Shown: positions 29,414 through 37,954 of the stretch, piece after piece
How the letters are laid out: each line of letters opens with the position of its first letter
Position numbering within the stretch: the first letter of the stretch is position 1
Assembly (NCBI GenBank): GCA_016218085.1
Contig: JACREY010000011.1
Location: forward strand, 1-64,000
Length of the DNA stretch: 64,000 bases
DNA from: Ignavibacteriota bacterium
GTDB taxonomy: Bacteria; Bacteroidota; Ignavibacteria; Tepidaquicellales; Tepidaquicellaceae
Direction of reading: 5' to 3'
Notes under the pieces: generated by a model
The model's database searches: none
The model's input: the letters and a program-made list of their open reading frames with translations, nothing else
Told to the model about the DNA's origin: nothing
Made by a program: the position numbers and the translations under genes

Positions 29414-29809
29414 ATGAAAAAGTATATTATATTACTCTCACTGATTTTTTTATACGGCTGCGAAACCCCTTTGAATGATATTGTTGCATTCAGCGGGTAC
29501 TGGAGAATTATCTGTCAAAATAATACAGGCACCCAGCTTCCCGAATTTTCGATTGTCATAAATGACGACGGGACTTTTTCCAATAAAATGAAAATTTATC
29601 CGAACGTCGATACAGTTTTTGTAAAAGGTGCCGTCGATAATAACGGCACACTGGTCGGACAGTTCTGCGACAGTCTTGCCACTTATACAACCGGAAACTT
29701 TTCCGGCACGCTTACCGAAATCAACGGAATCAGGTACGGCTCAGGAACCTGGATTGATACCGTCAGGGGCGCAAACTCCCGCGGTACCTGGACCGGAAAA
29801 AGCAACTGA
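29414..29809 (+). CDS. Small predicted lipoprotein
   Basis: 131 aa. The signal ends in the lipobox LYGC (Cys near residue 16), so lipidation at the membrane is likely. The rest is beta-rich with GYWRI near the start and a GTWIDT...GTWTGKS end, resembling small lipocalin-like domains; no specific family recognised. It follows the barrel gene by 12 bp. A short repeat array starts directly at its stop codon (TGA at 29807-29809). Confidence 0.75.
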   Translation: MKKYIILLSLIFLYGCETPLNDIVAFSGYWRIICQNNTGTQLPEFSIVINDDGTFSNKMKIYPNVDTVFVKGAVDNNGTLVGQFCDSLATYTTGNFSGTLTEINGIRYGSGTWIDTVRGANSRGTWTGKSN

Positions 29810-29810
29810 G

Positions 29811-29890
29811 TTTGTAAAGTTAAGAGCAAAATAAAAAAAGGTTATAAAGAACCAAAGTTTTTTAACTTTATGAACTTTATAACCTTACAA
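29811..29890. repeat. Short-repeat array with inverted repeat, abutting a stop codon
   Basis: GTTTGTAAAGTTAAGAGC starts 2 bp after the lipoprotein stop; then AAGGTTATAAAG (29838-29849) and its perfect complement CTTTATAACCTT (29875-29886), with ACTTTATGAACTTTAT units between. It can fold as a hairpin and may work as a terminator, but it shares words with the arrays at 16.8, 41.4 and 46.2 kb. Confidence 0.65.
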
Positions 29891-30031
29891 ACTTTATGCG
29901 TTCTTTGTATCCGCAGTGGCAGATTTATAAAAAAAAGAAAAAATTATGTGAAAAGGTCATCCTAATGGAAGACTTTAAAGTAAATAAATCTAAAATGATT
30001 TTTTGAGTGAAAACAATTTCACAAACACAAT

Positions 30032-31534
30032 TTATTTTTTGTAAATAGCTGAATAATAGCTATATATTTTATTAAAATATTTAACTATATTTTTTTTGAC
30101 CTCTATATCTGTGCTGTCTAAATTATAAGCTTTTTCAAAATATTTACCTGCGGGTATAAAGTCGTTTTTAATACTCATTACAATTCCATAATTACAATTT
30201 AAGCCCACAGAATTTGGAAATAGTTTTATTGCGAATTTTAAAAGGTTTTCAGCTTCTTCAATCTGGTTTAAATAAATAAGCAATGAAGAATAAAATATAA
30301 AACCAGAATGACTTTTATTTAGTCTGTTATCTAATTTATAATACTCTATAGCTTTTGTGTAATTTTTGCTTTCTTCGTAAGCTCTCGCCAAATTAACTAA
30401 AATGCTAGAATCCCTATGACCATTTTCTATTGCTTTTTCCAAAGAATTTATCGCGGAATTTGTATTTCCTACATTAACATATGAAAGAAATATTTTTTCA
30501 TATGTAATAAAATCACTTTTGGGGTCAATTTTTAATGATTTTTCTAAATAAGTAATGGCCTCTTTGAACGCTTCGTTCTTAAAAAATATAAGCCCCATAT
30601 TGCGATATATTTTTTCTGGGTAGAGTTTTAATTCTTGACGAAAAGAACTATCTGATGTATATCCACTTCCGTCTACCATAAGCAATGAATACTCACTACC
30701 CCACGAAATCGCAAAATTATGAGAAATTGAACTATTAAACAATAAAGGTTGAGATATTATTACCCCGATACTATCCTTATAAAGTCTATTAAAATAAATT
30801 TTGTTTTCTTTTTTACTAAATAGAACTTGTTTCTGTCCCCCGGTAATAATTATTGATAATCCATTAGAGTAAAAATCAGGATTAAAGAAAATCAATAACG
30901 AACCTTCTTCTCTAGATAATTTATCGGAAAAATTACACAGTTTATTTAATAAGCTGTCAATATTTGATACTTTTTCGGCCTCAGATGTACTGACAGGGAA
31001 TAATGTCTGTGATTTTGTGTTTAAAGAAGGGCTATAAAAAGTATATTTCATATAATAAGTTTCTTCTTTTTCGTTAATTGTTACATCATAAAACAAATAC
31101 AATGTTGAACTAAAATCCATATTAACGCTATCAAAGTTTTTTCTTGCAACACTATATAATGTCATTTTCGAGCCAAAAACAACTTCGTTCTTTGAGTCAA
31201 GCATATCTGTAAATATATTATCCTCATAAAGCGATATTTGTCTAATATTTCTTACGGGTGTATTAAATTCATTAGTTATAATATATGTTAAAAAAAGTGA
31301 ATCATTTTTAAAGTCACAAATAAGATTTTCTGCTTTAAGTTTTGGTACTTTATCGTGTTTATTAATATTAACCTCGGATTGGAAGGCTTTTCCGAGAAAA
31401 AAAATAAACAAGCCCGTTGCAATCATATAAATAAGTCTTCTGATTTCTTCTCTCTCATTATCTCTTATCAATTTATAAATTAAAATCACAAAGCATAGTA
31501 CGCATATTGCCGCTATTAACCACAAATAGTTCAT
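30032..31534 (-). CDS. Membrane-anchored tetratricopeptide-repeat protein
   Basis: 500 aa. Two N-terminal membrane segments (residues 3-20 and 33-50). The middle region (60-300) is a beta-rich domain without a recognised family. Residues about 310-490 hold four to five TPR units (for example AITYLEKSLKIDPKSDF, AIEYYKLDNRLNKS), which usually serve protein-protein contact. It lacks a signal-peptide cleavage site. Codon and base composition look more AT-rich than in the neighbouring citrate synthase, so recent arrival is possible. It follows citrate synthase on the same strand but with a terminator between. Confidence 0.85.
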   Translation of the reverse strand: MNYLWLIAAICVLCFVILIYKLIRDNEREEIRRLIYMIATGLFIFFLGKAFQSEVNINKHDKVPKLKAENLICDFKNDSLFLTYIITNEFNTPVRNIRQISLYEDNIFTDMLDSKNEVVFGSKMTLYSVARKNFDSVNMDFSSTLYLFYDVTINEKEETYYMKYTFYSPSLNTKSQTLFPVSTSEAEKVSNIDSLLNKLCNFSDKLSREEGSLLIFFNPDFYSNGLSIIITGGQKQVLFSKKENKIYFNRLYKDSIGVIISQPLLFNSSISHNFAISWGSEYSLLMVDGSGYTSDSSFRQELKLYPEKIYRNMGLIFFKNEAFKEAITYLEKSLKIDPKSDFITYEKIFLSYVNVGNTNSAINSLEKAIENGHRDSSILVNLARAYEESKNYTKAIEYYKLDNRLNKSHSGFIFYSSLLIYLNQIEEAENLLKFAIKLFPNSVGLNCNYGIVMSIKNDFIPAGKYFEKAYNLDSTDIEVKKNIVKYFNKIYSYYSAIYKK

Positions 31535-31659
31535 TAAATAGAGATATTTTGATTAATTAATTCAAAAAGTGATAAATAATGAAAATTGGTTAACATAATT
31601 TAAATTATCAAGTTAGTTCTTTGGTAATTGAAATGTTTTTATTTGTGGAATACTTAAAT

Positions 31660-31700
31660 TTTTTAAAAAAAAGGGTCAGAATAGTATTTCTGACCTTTTT
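31660..31700 (-). terminator. Intrinsic terminator of citrate synthase
   Basis: 8-bp stem GGTCAGAA / TTCTGACC (31674-31695), loop of 6 nt, then a run of T's on the minus strand (complement of aaaaaaaag). It lies 37 bp beyond the gltA stop; on the other strand it also has a T-run, so it can act in both directions. Confidence 0.85.
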
Positions 31701-31731
31701 AATTTTATTAATCTAATTTCCTAAAATTATT

Positions 31732-33033
31732 TTATTTTGCTACCTTTTTCTCTTCTTTTTTAGGCGTCACAGCATTCTTCACGAATTTTGTCGTTACTGA
31801 TTTCGGCCTGATAATCGGTGCCATCATAGCCCTGTTGATTACCAGTTGTGCCGCAAGTCCGATTATTCTCGATACCGAGAAAAGAACCGTGTAATATTCA
31901 AATTCAGTCATGCCGTAATGGAAAAGAAGTGCGCCGCTTGCCGCATCTACATTCGGCCACGGGTCCTTTACTTTGCCCTGCTCAGTTAAAATCGGAGGGA
32001 CAACCTTGTATAACTGTCTCACTATCCTGAATATTTCATCATCCTTCATCACCTGCTCTCCGAAATCGCAGAAAGCCGTGAAACGCGGATCGGTTACGCG
32101 GAGAACCGCATGCCCGTATCCTGATATTACTTTTTTATTATTCAGTAAATTAATTGCATAATTTTTTACTTCTTCGTCACTCGGCGGATGTCCGATATCA
32201 TCTCTTAACTTAAGAATGAATCTCAGGCATTCCTGGTTTGCAAGTCCGTGCAATGGCCCCGCAAGCCCGTTCAGTCCTGCCGATATTGCAAAGTACATGT
32301 CCGAAAGTGCCGAACCTACAGTCTGTGTTGCCATGGCGCTGACATTGCCGCCTTCATGGTCGCTGTGCAAAACCAAATAGAGTTTCATTAATTTAGCAAA
32401 GGAACCATCGGGGTCGTTTATTCCCAGAAGTCTTGCATAGTTTGATGCCCAGTCAAGCGAAAAATCAGAATTGATTCTCGGACCTTTGTTGAATTTTCTC
32501 CTGTATATGTATGCAGCTATTACGGGAATTCTTGCAAGTAAATTCAATGCGTCCCAGAACATCGGTTCCCAGAGATGGTCTTTGGGCATTCCCTCTTCAT
32601 ATCTTTTCTTGAAGAAAGATTCGTTTTCCATAACAAGTACGGCTGTATTGAGCATTACCATCGGATGCGTTTCCATCGGCAGACCGTTAATTACATTCCA
32701 TACATAAAAAGGAACATCCATTCTTCTCTTCAGCTCATTCTGCAAGTCAACAAGCCCTTCGTGGTCGGGAAGTTCACCCGTTAAAAGAAGGTAAAATATT
32801 TCTTCGGGCAGTTTGTCAGTAAGCTCGAGAATGGGTATGCCCCTGATTATTAAACCTGTATCCAGTCCGACCTCGGAAGTATCGCACATCAATCCCTTGA
32901 TGCCCCGCATACCTCCGTAAATCTGCTCAACCGTTACTTCGCCTATAACAGCAGAACCGTTTTTTGATACAATGTTCTTTGCCTCCTCGCGCAGCTTTGG
33001 TATCTGCGCCGCAAGTTTGTCCTTAAGTATCAT
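31732..33033 (-). CDS. gltA: Citrate synthase, eukaryotic-like (long) type
   Basis: 433 aa. Condenses oxaloacetate and acetyl-CoA into citrate. Active-site histidines lie in HSDHEGGNVSA, LAGPLHGLANQE and GYGHAVLRVTDPR, with a catalytic Asp in the region DPWPNVDAASG. The N-terminal MILKDKLAAQIPKLREEAKN and the overall length point to the type also found in mitochondria rather than the 360-aa type II form. It ends with a Lys-rich tail (TPKKEEKKVAK). It is monocistronic. With the korDABC genes 7-11 kb away it gives two TCA steps, but no further TCA gene is in the window. Confidence 0.96.
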   Translation of the reverse strand: MILKDKLAAQIPKLREEAKNIVSKNGSAVIGEVTVEQIYGGMRGIKGLMCDTSEVGLDTGLIIRGIPILELTDKLPEEIFYLLLTGELPDHEGLVDLQNELKRRMDVPFYVWNVINGLPMETHPMVMLNTAVLVMENESFFKKRYEEGMPKDHLWEPMFWDALNLLARIPVIAAYIYRRKFNKGPRINSDFSLDWASNYARLLGINDPDGSFAKLMKLYLVLHSDHEGGNVSAMATQTVGSALSDMYFAISAGLNGLAGPLHGLANQECLRFILKLRDDIGHPPSDEEVKNYAINLLNNKKVISGYGHAVLRVTDPRFTAFCDFGEQVMKDDEIFRIVRQLYKVVPPILTEQGKVKDPWPNVDAASGALLFHYGMTEFEYYTVLFSVSRIIGLAAQLVINRAMMAPIIRPKSVTTKFVKNAVTPKKEEKKVAK

Positions 33034-33189
33034 AGTTTTAAATATTTATTGTTAGGGTGTAAATATATATTTATTTTTGTTAACTAAAAAGCTATGTTTG
33101 ATTCCCTTTGTGGAGTCAATAATAAAATTGAAATAATTCCTTTTATATATTAATTTAACATAATCTTAAATTTAAAAGTTTAATTTACC

Positions 33190-33864
33190 ATGAAAATTAT
33201 ATATCACGGACACTCTTTTGTTCAGGTGCAAAATAAAAATCATTCTGTATTAATTGACCCGTTTATCAGCGGAAATCCAACAGCAATTACTAAACCCGAA
33301 GAATTCAAATGTGATTATGTAATATTAACTCACGGACACGGAGACCATATCTCGGATGCGATTTCGGTTGCAAAAAAAAATAACGCCACTATCATTTCGT
33401 CTTTTGAAATCGCAAATTATGCCGCGGCCAATGGTATTACATCCCATCCGCTTGGAATCGGCGGTAGCTTCAATTTCCCGTTCGGAAGAGTGAAACTTAC
33501 AATTGCACATCACTCCTCTTCGTTCCCGGACGGCGCATATGCGGGAAATCCTGCCGGAGTCCTGCTTACAATTGACGGTAAAACAATTTATCATGCGGGA
33601 GATACGGGACTTTTTTATGATATGAAACTTATCGGGGAAATGAATAAAATCGATTTGGCATTTCTGCCTATCGGGGATAACTTTACTATGGGAATCGATG
33701 ATGCGGTGAAAGCGGCTGAATTTGTAAATGCAGGGGTTGTCGTGCCGATTCACTATAATACATTCGATATCATTAATGCCAACCCCGAAGACTTTAAAAA
33801 GAAAGTCGAATCAATCGGAAAGAAATGCCGTATTATTAATATCGGTGAAAGTGTCGAATTATAA
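33190..33864 (+). CDS. UPF0173 metal-dependent hydrolase (beta-lactamase fold)
   Basis: 224 aa, full length for the family. Metallo-beta-lactamase motifs: LTHGHGDHISDA (the HxHxDH site), then IAHHSSSFPDG, YHAGDTGLF and VPIHYNTF. The family (for example B. subtilis YtkL) is cytoplasmic and its true substrate is not known. It stands 40 bp upstream of parA on the same strand, so it may be co-transcribed with the parAB genes, though a functional link is doubtful. Confidence 0.93.
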   Translation: MKIIYHGHSFVQVQNKNHSVLIDPFISGNPTAITKPEEFKCDYVILTHGHGDHISDAISVAKKNNATIISSFEIANYAAANGITSHPLGIGGSFNFPFGRVKLTIAHHSSSFPDGAYAGNPAGVLLTIDGKTIYHAGDTGLFYDMKLIGEMNKIDLAFLPIGDNFTMGIDDAVKAAEFVNAGVVVPIHYNTFDIINANPEDFKKKVESIGKKCRIINIGESVEL

Positions 33865-33903
33865 TTATAGATTGCTTAAAACTTATTGAACAGCCGGAAA
33901 ATT

Positions 33904-34686
33904 TTGACTAAAATAATATCAATCTCGAACCAGAAGGGCGGCGTCGGTAAAACCACGACTGCTGTGAATCTTTCAGCGTGCATAGCAGAACTCGGGAAAA
34001 ATGTTCTGCTGATTGATGCTGACCCGCAGGCAAATGCTACTACGGGTATCGGCATCGAAGCTAAAGACGACGGGAAAACAATATATGAGATTTTAATATC
34101 TGACCAGGTTGCCGGAGAGTGCATCAAACCCACTCAGGTGGAAAAACTTGATATCATTACTTCCCATATAAATCTTGTCGCTGCTGAAATCGAACTTGTG
34201 GGACTTCAGTCAAGGGAAAGTATCCTCAGACAGAAAATCGAAAGCTACGTGAAAGATGAATCAAGCGAAAAGAAATATGATTATGTGTTTATTGACTGTC
34301 CGCCGTCTCTGAGTTTGATTACACTGAACTCGCTGAACTGCGCCCACACCGTGCTAATTCCCGTGCAATGCGAATATTATGCTCTTGAAGGACTTACTCA
34401 GCTTCTTACTACAATTAAAATGGTGAAAAATTCCTTTAATCCTGGATTGAATATAGAAGGATATCTGTTGACAATGTTTGACTCCAGACTGAGACTCTCT
34501 AACCAGGTGGAGGCAGAACTCAGAAAATATTTCGGCGATAAGGTGTTCAATACGAAGATTTCCCGAAATGTAAAACTCGGCGAAGCACCAAGCTACGGAA
34601 AACCTATTACGGTCTATGACCCGCTTTCTGTCGGTGCAAAAAATTATATGGAATTGGGAGAAGAATTTGTAAAACGAAATCAATGA
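33904..34686 (+). CDS. parA: Chromosome-partitioning ATPase ParA/Soj
   Basis: 260 aa from the TTG at 33904, giving MTKIISISNQKGGVGKTT as in most Soj proteins; a TTG at 33886 would add six residues. Deviant Walker A KGGVGKTT, Walker A' LLIDADPQANATTG and Walker B DYVFIDCPPSL are all present. Forms ATP-dependent patterns on the nucleoid and moves ParB-parS complexes apart. Followed by parB 108 bp downstream. In many bacteria this pair lies near the origin; no DnaA-box cluster was noticed here. Confidence 0.95.
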   Translation: MTKIISISNQKGGVGKTTTAVNLSACIAELGKNVLLIDADPQANATTGIGIEAKDDGKTIYEILISDQVAGECIKPTQVEKLDIITSHINLVAAEIELVGLQSRESILRQKIESYVKDESSEKKYDYVFIDCPPSLSLITLNSLNCAHTVLIPVQCEYYALEGLTQLLTTIKMVKNSFNPGLNIEGYLLTMFDSRLRLSNQVEAELRKYFGDKVFNTKISRNVKLGEAPSYGKPITVYDPLSVGAKNYMELGEEFVKRNQ

Positions 34687-34794
34687 TTTTATTTTTGTTC
34701 ATTTATTTTACAAAAATAATGCATTCACGATTGACTTGTTGTAAACCCGGGTAATTTTAAATTAAGATTTATTAAATAGAATTAAAAAAAGATA

Positions 34795-35688
34795 ATGGAA
34801 ATAAAAGGTGGTTTGGGAAAAGGCTTGTCTGCTCTGTTCGACCAGAAAAATGTCGATATGAATGCAATATCAAAAATAGCCGAACAGGACAAGGTCTTAT
34901 TTGAGGTTGAAATCGATAAAATAAAAGTCAATCCGTTTCAGCCCAGAGAAGATTTCAACGAAGATAAGCTGAAAGAGCTCGCAGATTCAATTAAGACGAA
35001 AGGATTGCTGCAGCCCGTAACGGTTAAAATTTCAGCAGATAAAACCGGTTTTGATTTAATATCGGGTGAACGAAGAGTCAGGGCTGTAAAAAAACTCGGA
35101 TACAAAACTATTCCTGCTTACTTATACAAGACCGAGGATAACAGCAAGGAAAATATGCTCGAGCTTGCTCTTATCGAAAACATTCAGCGTGATGACCTTA
35201 ACCCTATGGAGCTTTCTGATTCCTTCCAGAGACTGCTCGATGAATGCGATCTTACACAGGAAGAAATCGCCGAAAAAGTTTCCAAGCAGAGAAGTACCGT
35301 TGCAAACTACCTCAGACTTCAGAAGCTCCCCATCGATATAAAAATATCTTTAAGAAAAGGCGAAATCTCAGAAGCCCACGCCAGAACCCTTTTGCGCGTG
35401 GATGATATCGATGAGCAGATAATTCTGTGGAAGAAAATAATCTCGGACAGCATGTCTGTAAGGCAACTCGAAAATATTACAAAACCCCACGCCAAACCGA
35501 AAAAGAAAAAGGATTCATCAAAGCTAAGAGAGAATGATTCATACTATAAGTCTGTCGAGGAAAAATTAAGATTGTTTTTCGGAACACAGGTTAAAGTAAA
35601 AAGCAAAACAAAATTCACCGGGGAAATAATTATCGAATACTATTCCGACGATGACATCGAAAGAATTCTCGAAAAAACAGAAAAGTAA
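34795..35688 (+). CDS. parB: Chromosome-partitioning protein ParB/Spo0J
   Basis: 297 aa. Starts GGLGKGLSALF, the usual N-terminus that touches ParA. The CTPase/ParB core has VNPFQPREDF and LISGERRVRAVKKLG, with the family motif GERR; the helix-turn-helix is in LTQEEIAEKVSKQRSTVANYLRL. A C-terminal dimerisation region follows. Binds parS and spreads as a CTP-dependent clamp. No consensus parS (TGTTNCACGTGAAACA-like) was found by eye in this window. ridA starts 11 bp after its stop. Confidence 0.95.
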   Translation: MEIKGGLGKGLSALFDQKNVDMNAISKIAEQDKVLFEVEIDKIKVNPFQPREDFNEDKLKELADSIKTKGLLQPVTVKISADKTGFDLISGERRVRAVKKLGYKTIPAYLYKTEDNSKENMLELALIENIQRDDLNPMELSDSFQRLLDECDLTQEEIAEKVSKQRSTVANYLRLQKLPIDIKISLRKGEISEAHARTLLRVDDIDEQIILWKKIISDSMSVRQLENITKPHAKPKKKKDSSKLRENDSYYKSVEEKLRLFFGTQVKVKSKTKFTGEIIIEYYSDDDIERILEKTEK

Positions 35689-35699
35689 ATTAAAGAGTA

Positions 35700-36074
35700 A
35701 TGAAAAAAAAATTAACAGCCTCAAAAGCCCCAAAACCTATCGGACCTTATTCCGTCGCCGTAAGCTATGGTGATTTGATTTATACCTGCGGTCAGATTCC
35801 GCTCGACTTAAACGGAAATATCGCCGGCGAAGATATAAAAACACAGACCAGACAGGTTATTGAAAACCTGAAAAACATACTGGAAGAAAACGGCTCCTCT
35901 CTCGATAAAGTTATCAAGACAACGGTTTACCTGAAAGATATCACCGAGTTTATGGGAATGAATGAAGTTTATAACGAATACTTCGCAGAGTCCACTCCTG
36001 CGCGCAGCACGCTCGAAGCTGCCCGGCTCCCAAAAGATGCGAAAATAGAAATGGATGTGATTGCCGCCCGATAA
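35700..36074 (+). CDS. ridA: RidA-family enamine/imine deaminase
   Basis: 124 aa, typical length. Opens with IGPYSVAVSYGDLIYTCGQIPLD and contains VYLKDITEFMGMNEVYNEYF and PARSTLEAARLPKDAKIEMDVIA, which carry the conserved Arg and Glu of the Rid active site. Hydrolyses reactive 2-aminoacrylate and related enamines that arise from PLP enzymes. Cytoplasmic trimer. It lies 11 bp after parB, so it probably rides on the same transcript without sharing its role. Confidence 0.94.
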   Translation: MKKKLTASKAPKPIGPYSVAVSYGDLIYTCGQIPLDLNGNIAGEDIKTQTRQVIENLKNILEENGSSLDKVIKTTVYLKDITEFMGMNEVYNEYFAESTPARSTLEAARLPKDAKIEMDVIAAR

Positions 36075-36113
36075 TAAAAAAAGAGCAACTCCCCTTTTTA
36101 AAGGAACTGCTCT
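36075..36113 (-). terminator. Intrinsic terminator of rpsT
   Basis: AGAGCA / TGCTCT outer stem with a longer inner pairing (36082-36113) and seven T's on the minus strand. It lies between the converging ridA and rpsT genes and may serve both. Confidence 0.8.
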
Positions 36114-36138
36114 GTAATATTTTATAGGATATAAAGCC

Positions 36139-36396
36139 TTACTTGGCTTTATTGATACGCTTTGCTAATTTTGATTTTACGTTTGCTGCCTTCTTCTTGT
36201 GAATTACACCCTTTGCGGCTGCCCTGTCAAGAATCTTTGTCGTCTGCTTGAATTCCTTTACAGCTGTCTCTTTATCTTTTGTTTCGATTACTTTTTTCAC
36301 CGTTCCCTTGATTAGAGCTTTTATTTTCTTGTTTCTGTCTGTGATTTTCTTTGTCTGTCTTGCTCTCTTCTGAGCGGATTTATGTCTTAATGGCAT
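36139..36396 (-). CDS. rpsT: 30S ribosomal protein S20
   Basis: 85 aa, strongly basic, all helical: MPLRHKSAQKRARQTKKITDR at the start and DRAAAKGVIHKKKAANVKSK near the end, the S20 signature that contacts 16S rRNA helices at the bottom of the 30S body. Monocistronic, with its own terminator. The region upstream (36397-36627, 231 bp) must hold divergent promoters for rpsT and for the 36628 gene; no clear site was identified there. Confidence 0.96.
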   Translation of the reverse strand: MPLRHKSAQKRARQTKKITDRNKKIKALIKGTVKKVIETKDKETAVKEFKQTTKILDRAAAKGVIHKKKAANVKSKLAKRINKAK

Positions 36397-36627
36397 TTTA
36401 TATCTTTAATTTACAAAAACTAAAGATACTTAATTTATGCTATATTTTCAATTCGATATTTTTACCGTTTTTTAATACCCTGCAAAACCTCAAAATTGTT
36501 AATATTTTAGATGTTGATTGTTAATAAAGTTTTAGTAAAATTAGGAAAAATGATAAAATCAGCAGATAATTTAATAAAAAATATGTTTTTTACAAAAAAG
36601 ACTAACTTTTGAACATTTATTGATATT

Positions 36628-37662
36628 ATGAAACTACTAAATTTTATATACTTATTCTTATTCGCCCTTACTGCCGCCTGCAGCCCGGGAAGCCAGCACT
36701 TTTCCGCTAATCACAAAAAAATCCTGCCGCCTGATTACGGTATCTATAACGGGGCTTTCCCCGATATGGGCAGCACCGAAGACAGTGTTACCTTCGCAAG
36801 ACTTAAAGCATTTGAAAACCTGACAGGTAAAAAACCTGCCTGGGTTTACTTCTCGGATAACTGGTTCTCGGGTATCAAATTCCCCGTACAAAAAGCTGAA
36901 ATAATCAGGAGCTATGGCTCTGTTCCGTTCATTCGCCTTATGCCGCGTAAAGACTTTCATGAAAATAATTCAGATCCATTTTACTCGCTTAAAAAAATTG
37001 CAGACGGTAATTTCGACGGTGAATTAACCGAATATGCAAATGACGTTAAAAAATTCGGCGGACCTGTTATGATTGAGTTCGGTACCGAAATGAACGGAGA
37101 CTGGTTTCCGTGGAGCGGAGTCTACAGCAATGGAAATCCCGGAATATTTAAAAATGCATATATACATATCATCGAAATCTTCAGAAAACAAAAAGCTGAA
37201 AATGTTACCTGGGTATTCCACGTAAACTACGACTCCTCCCCTAAAGAAAACTGGAACAGGATGTCCGATTATTATCCGGGCGATGAATATATCGACTGGA
37301 TTGGAATGAGCATTTACGGAGCACAGCACCCTAATGATGAATGGGTAAATATTTCCGGTATTTTTGAAACTGCATATAAAGAGCTTGCGGCCGTTTCTGT
37401 AAATAAACCGCTCGCCGTATTTGAATTCGGTGTTATTGAAAATAAACTGAAACCTGAATGGATAAAAGATTTTTTCTCAATTATCAAAGATAAGAAATTT
37501 TCACGCATAAAAGGAATAAGCTACTGGCACTCTAACTGGGATAATCAAGACGGCTCTTATTCGTTTATGCGTATCGACTCTTCACCGGAATCGCTTGAAG
37601 AGTACAAAAAGAATATCTCGGATAATTTTTTTCACAATCAGATAAACCTAAAAGAACAATAA
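36628..37662 (+). CDS. GH26-like glycoside hydrolase lipoprotein (beta-mannanase-like)
   Basis: 344 aa. Lipobox TAAC with C18, so anchored in a membrane. The rest is a single TIM-barrel domain of clan GH-A. The likely acid/base is E154 in EFGTEMNGDWFPW and the likely nucleophile E266 in AVFEFGVIE, an order and spacing that fit family GH26 (mannanases, some lichenases and xylanases). Substrate not decided by sequence; beta-mannan or mixed-linkage glucan is possible. The next gene begins 1 bp after its stop, so the pair is an operon. Confidence 0.85.
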   Translation: MKLLNFIYLFLFALTAACSPGSQHFSANHKKILPPDYGIYNGAFPDMGSTEDSVTFARLKAFENLTGKKPAWVYFSDNWFSGIKFPVQKAEIIRSYGSVPFIRLMPRKDFHENNSDPFYSLKKIADGNFDGELTEYANDVKKFGGPVMIEFGTEMNGDWFPWSGVYSNGNPGIFKNAYIHIIEIFRKQKAENVTWVFHVNYDSSPKENWNRMSDYYPGDEYIDWIGMSIYGAQHPNDEWVNISGIFETAYKELAAVSVNKPLAVFEFGVIENKLKPEWIKDFFSIIKDKKFSRIKGISYWHSNWDNQDGSYSFMRIDSSPESLEEYKKNISDNFFHNQINLKEQ

Positions 37663-37663
37663 T

Positions 37664-37954
37664 ATGGAAACACAGGACAAAGAAAGACTCGTAACGGTAT
37701 TTAAAACCGGACATCACGGTACAATAGCCGTTGTTAAATCAATACTCGATGAAGCAGGACTGCAGTTCAATGTAAAAGGCGAAGGAATACAGGATTTAAT
37801 AGGCGCAGGTATATTCGGAGTCGGATATAATCCAATTACAGGACCTGTCGAATTCCAGGTGCTCGAAGAAAATGCTGAATATGCCAGAGAACTGCTGAAG
37901 GATGTATCGGATAATCCCCCTGAAACTGAAAATGATGAAACTGAAGAATCCTGA
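37664..37954 (+). CDS. DUF2007-type putative signal-transducing protein
   Basis: 96 aa. VTVFKTGHHGTIAVVKSILDEAG and VGYNPITGPVEFQVLEENAEYARELL are typical of the DUF2007 family, an ACT-like small domain of unknown function. The C-terminal 15 residues are acidic (PETENDETEES). Cytoplasmic. It starts 1 bp after the GH26-like gene and overlaps the following flavoprotein gene, so all three are likely one transcript. Confidence 0.85.
   Translation: METQDKERLVTVFKTGHHGTIAVVKSILDEAGLQFNVKGEGIQDLIGAGIFGVGYNPITGPVEFQVLEENAEYARELLKDVSDNPPETENDETEES

Noticed and set aside
33886-35688. parS site next to parAB
   Set aside because: I looked for the consensus around CACGTG; the only CACGTG words I noticed (near 10793 and 23332) lack the flanking palindrome.
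36397-36627. Hidden gene or RNA between rpsT and the GH26-like gene
   Set aside because: Very AT-rich, no ORF or stable hairpin seen; probably just divergent promoters.
37902-37931. Start of the BaiN-type gene at 37902
   Set aside because: It would overlap DUF2007 by 53 nt and add residues outside the family; the ATG at 37932 or 37935 fits the FAD motif spacing.
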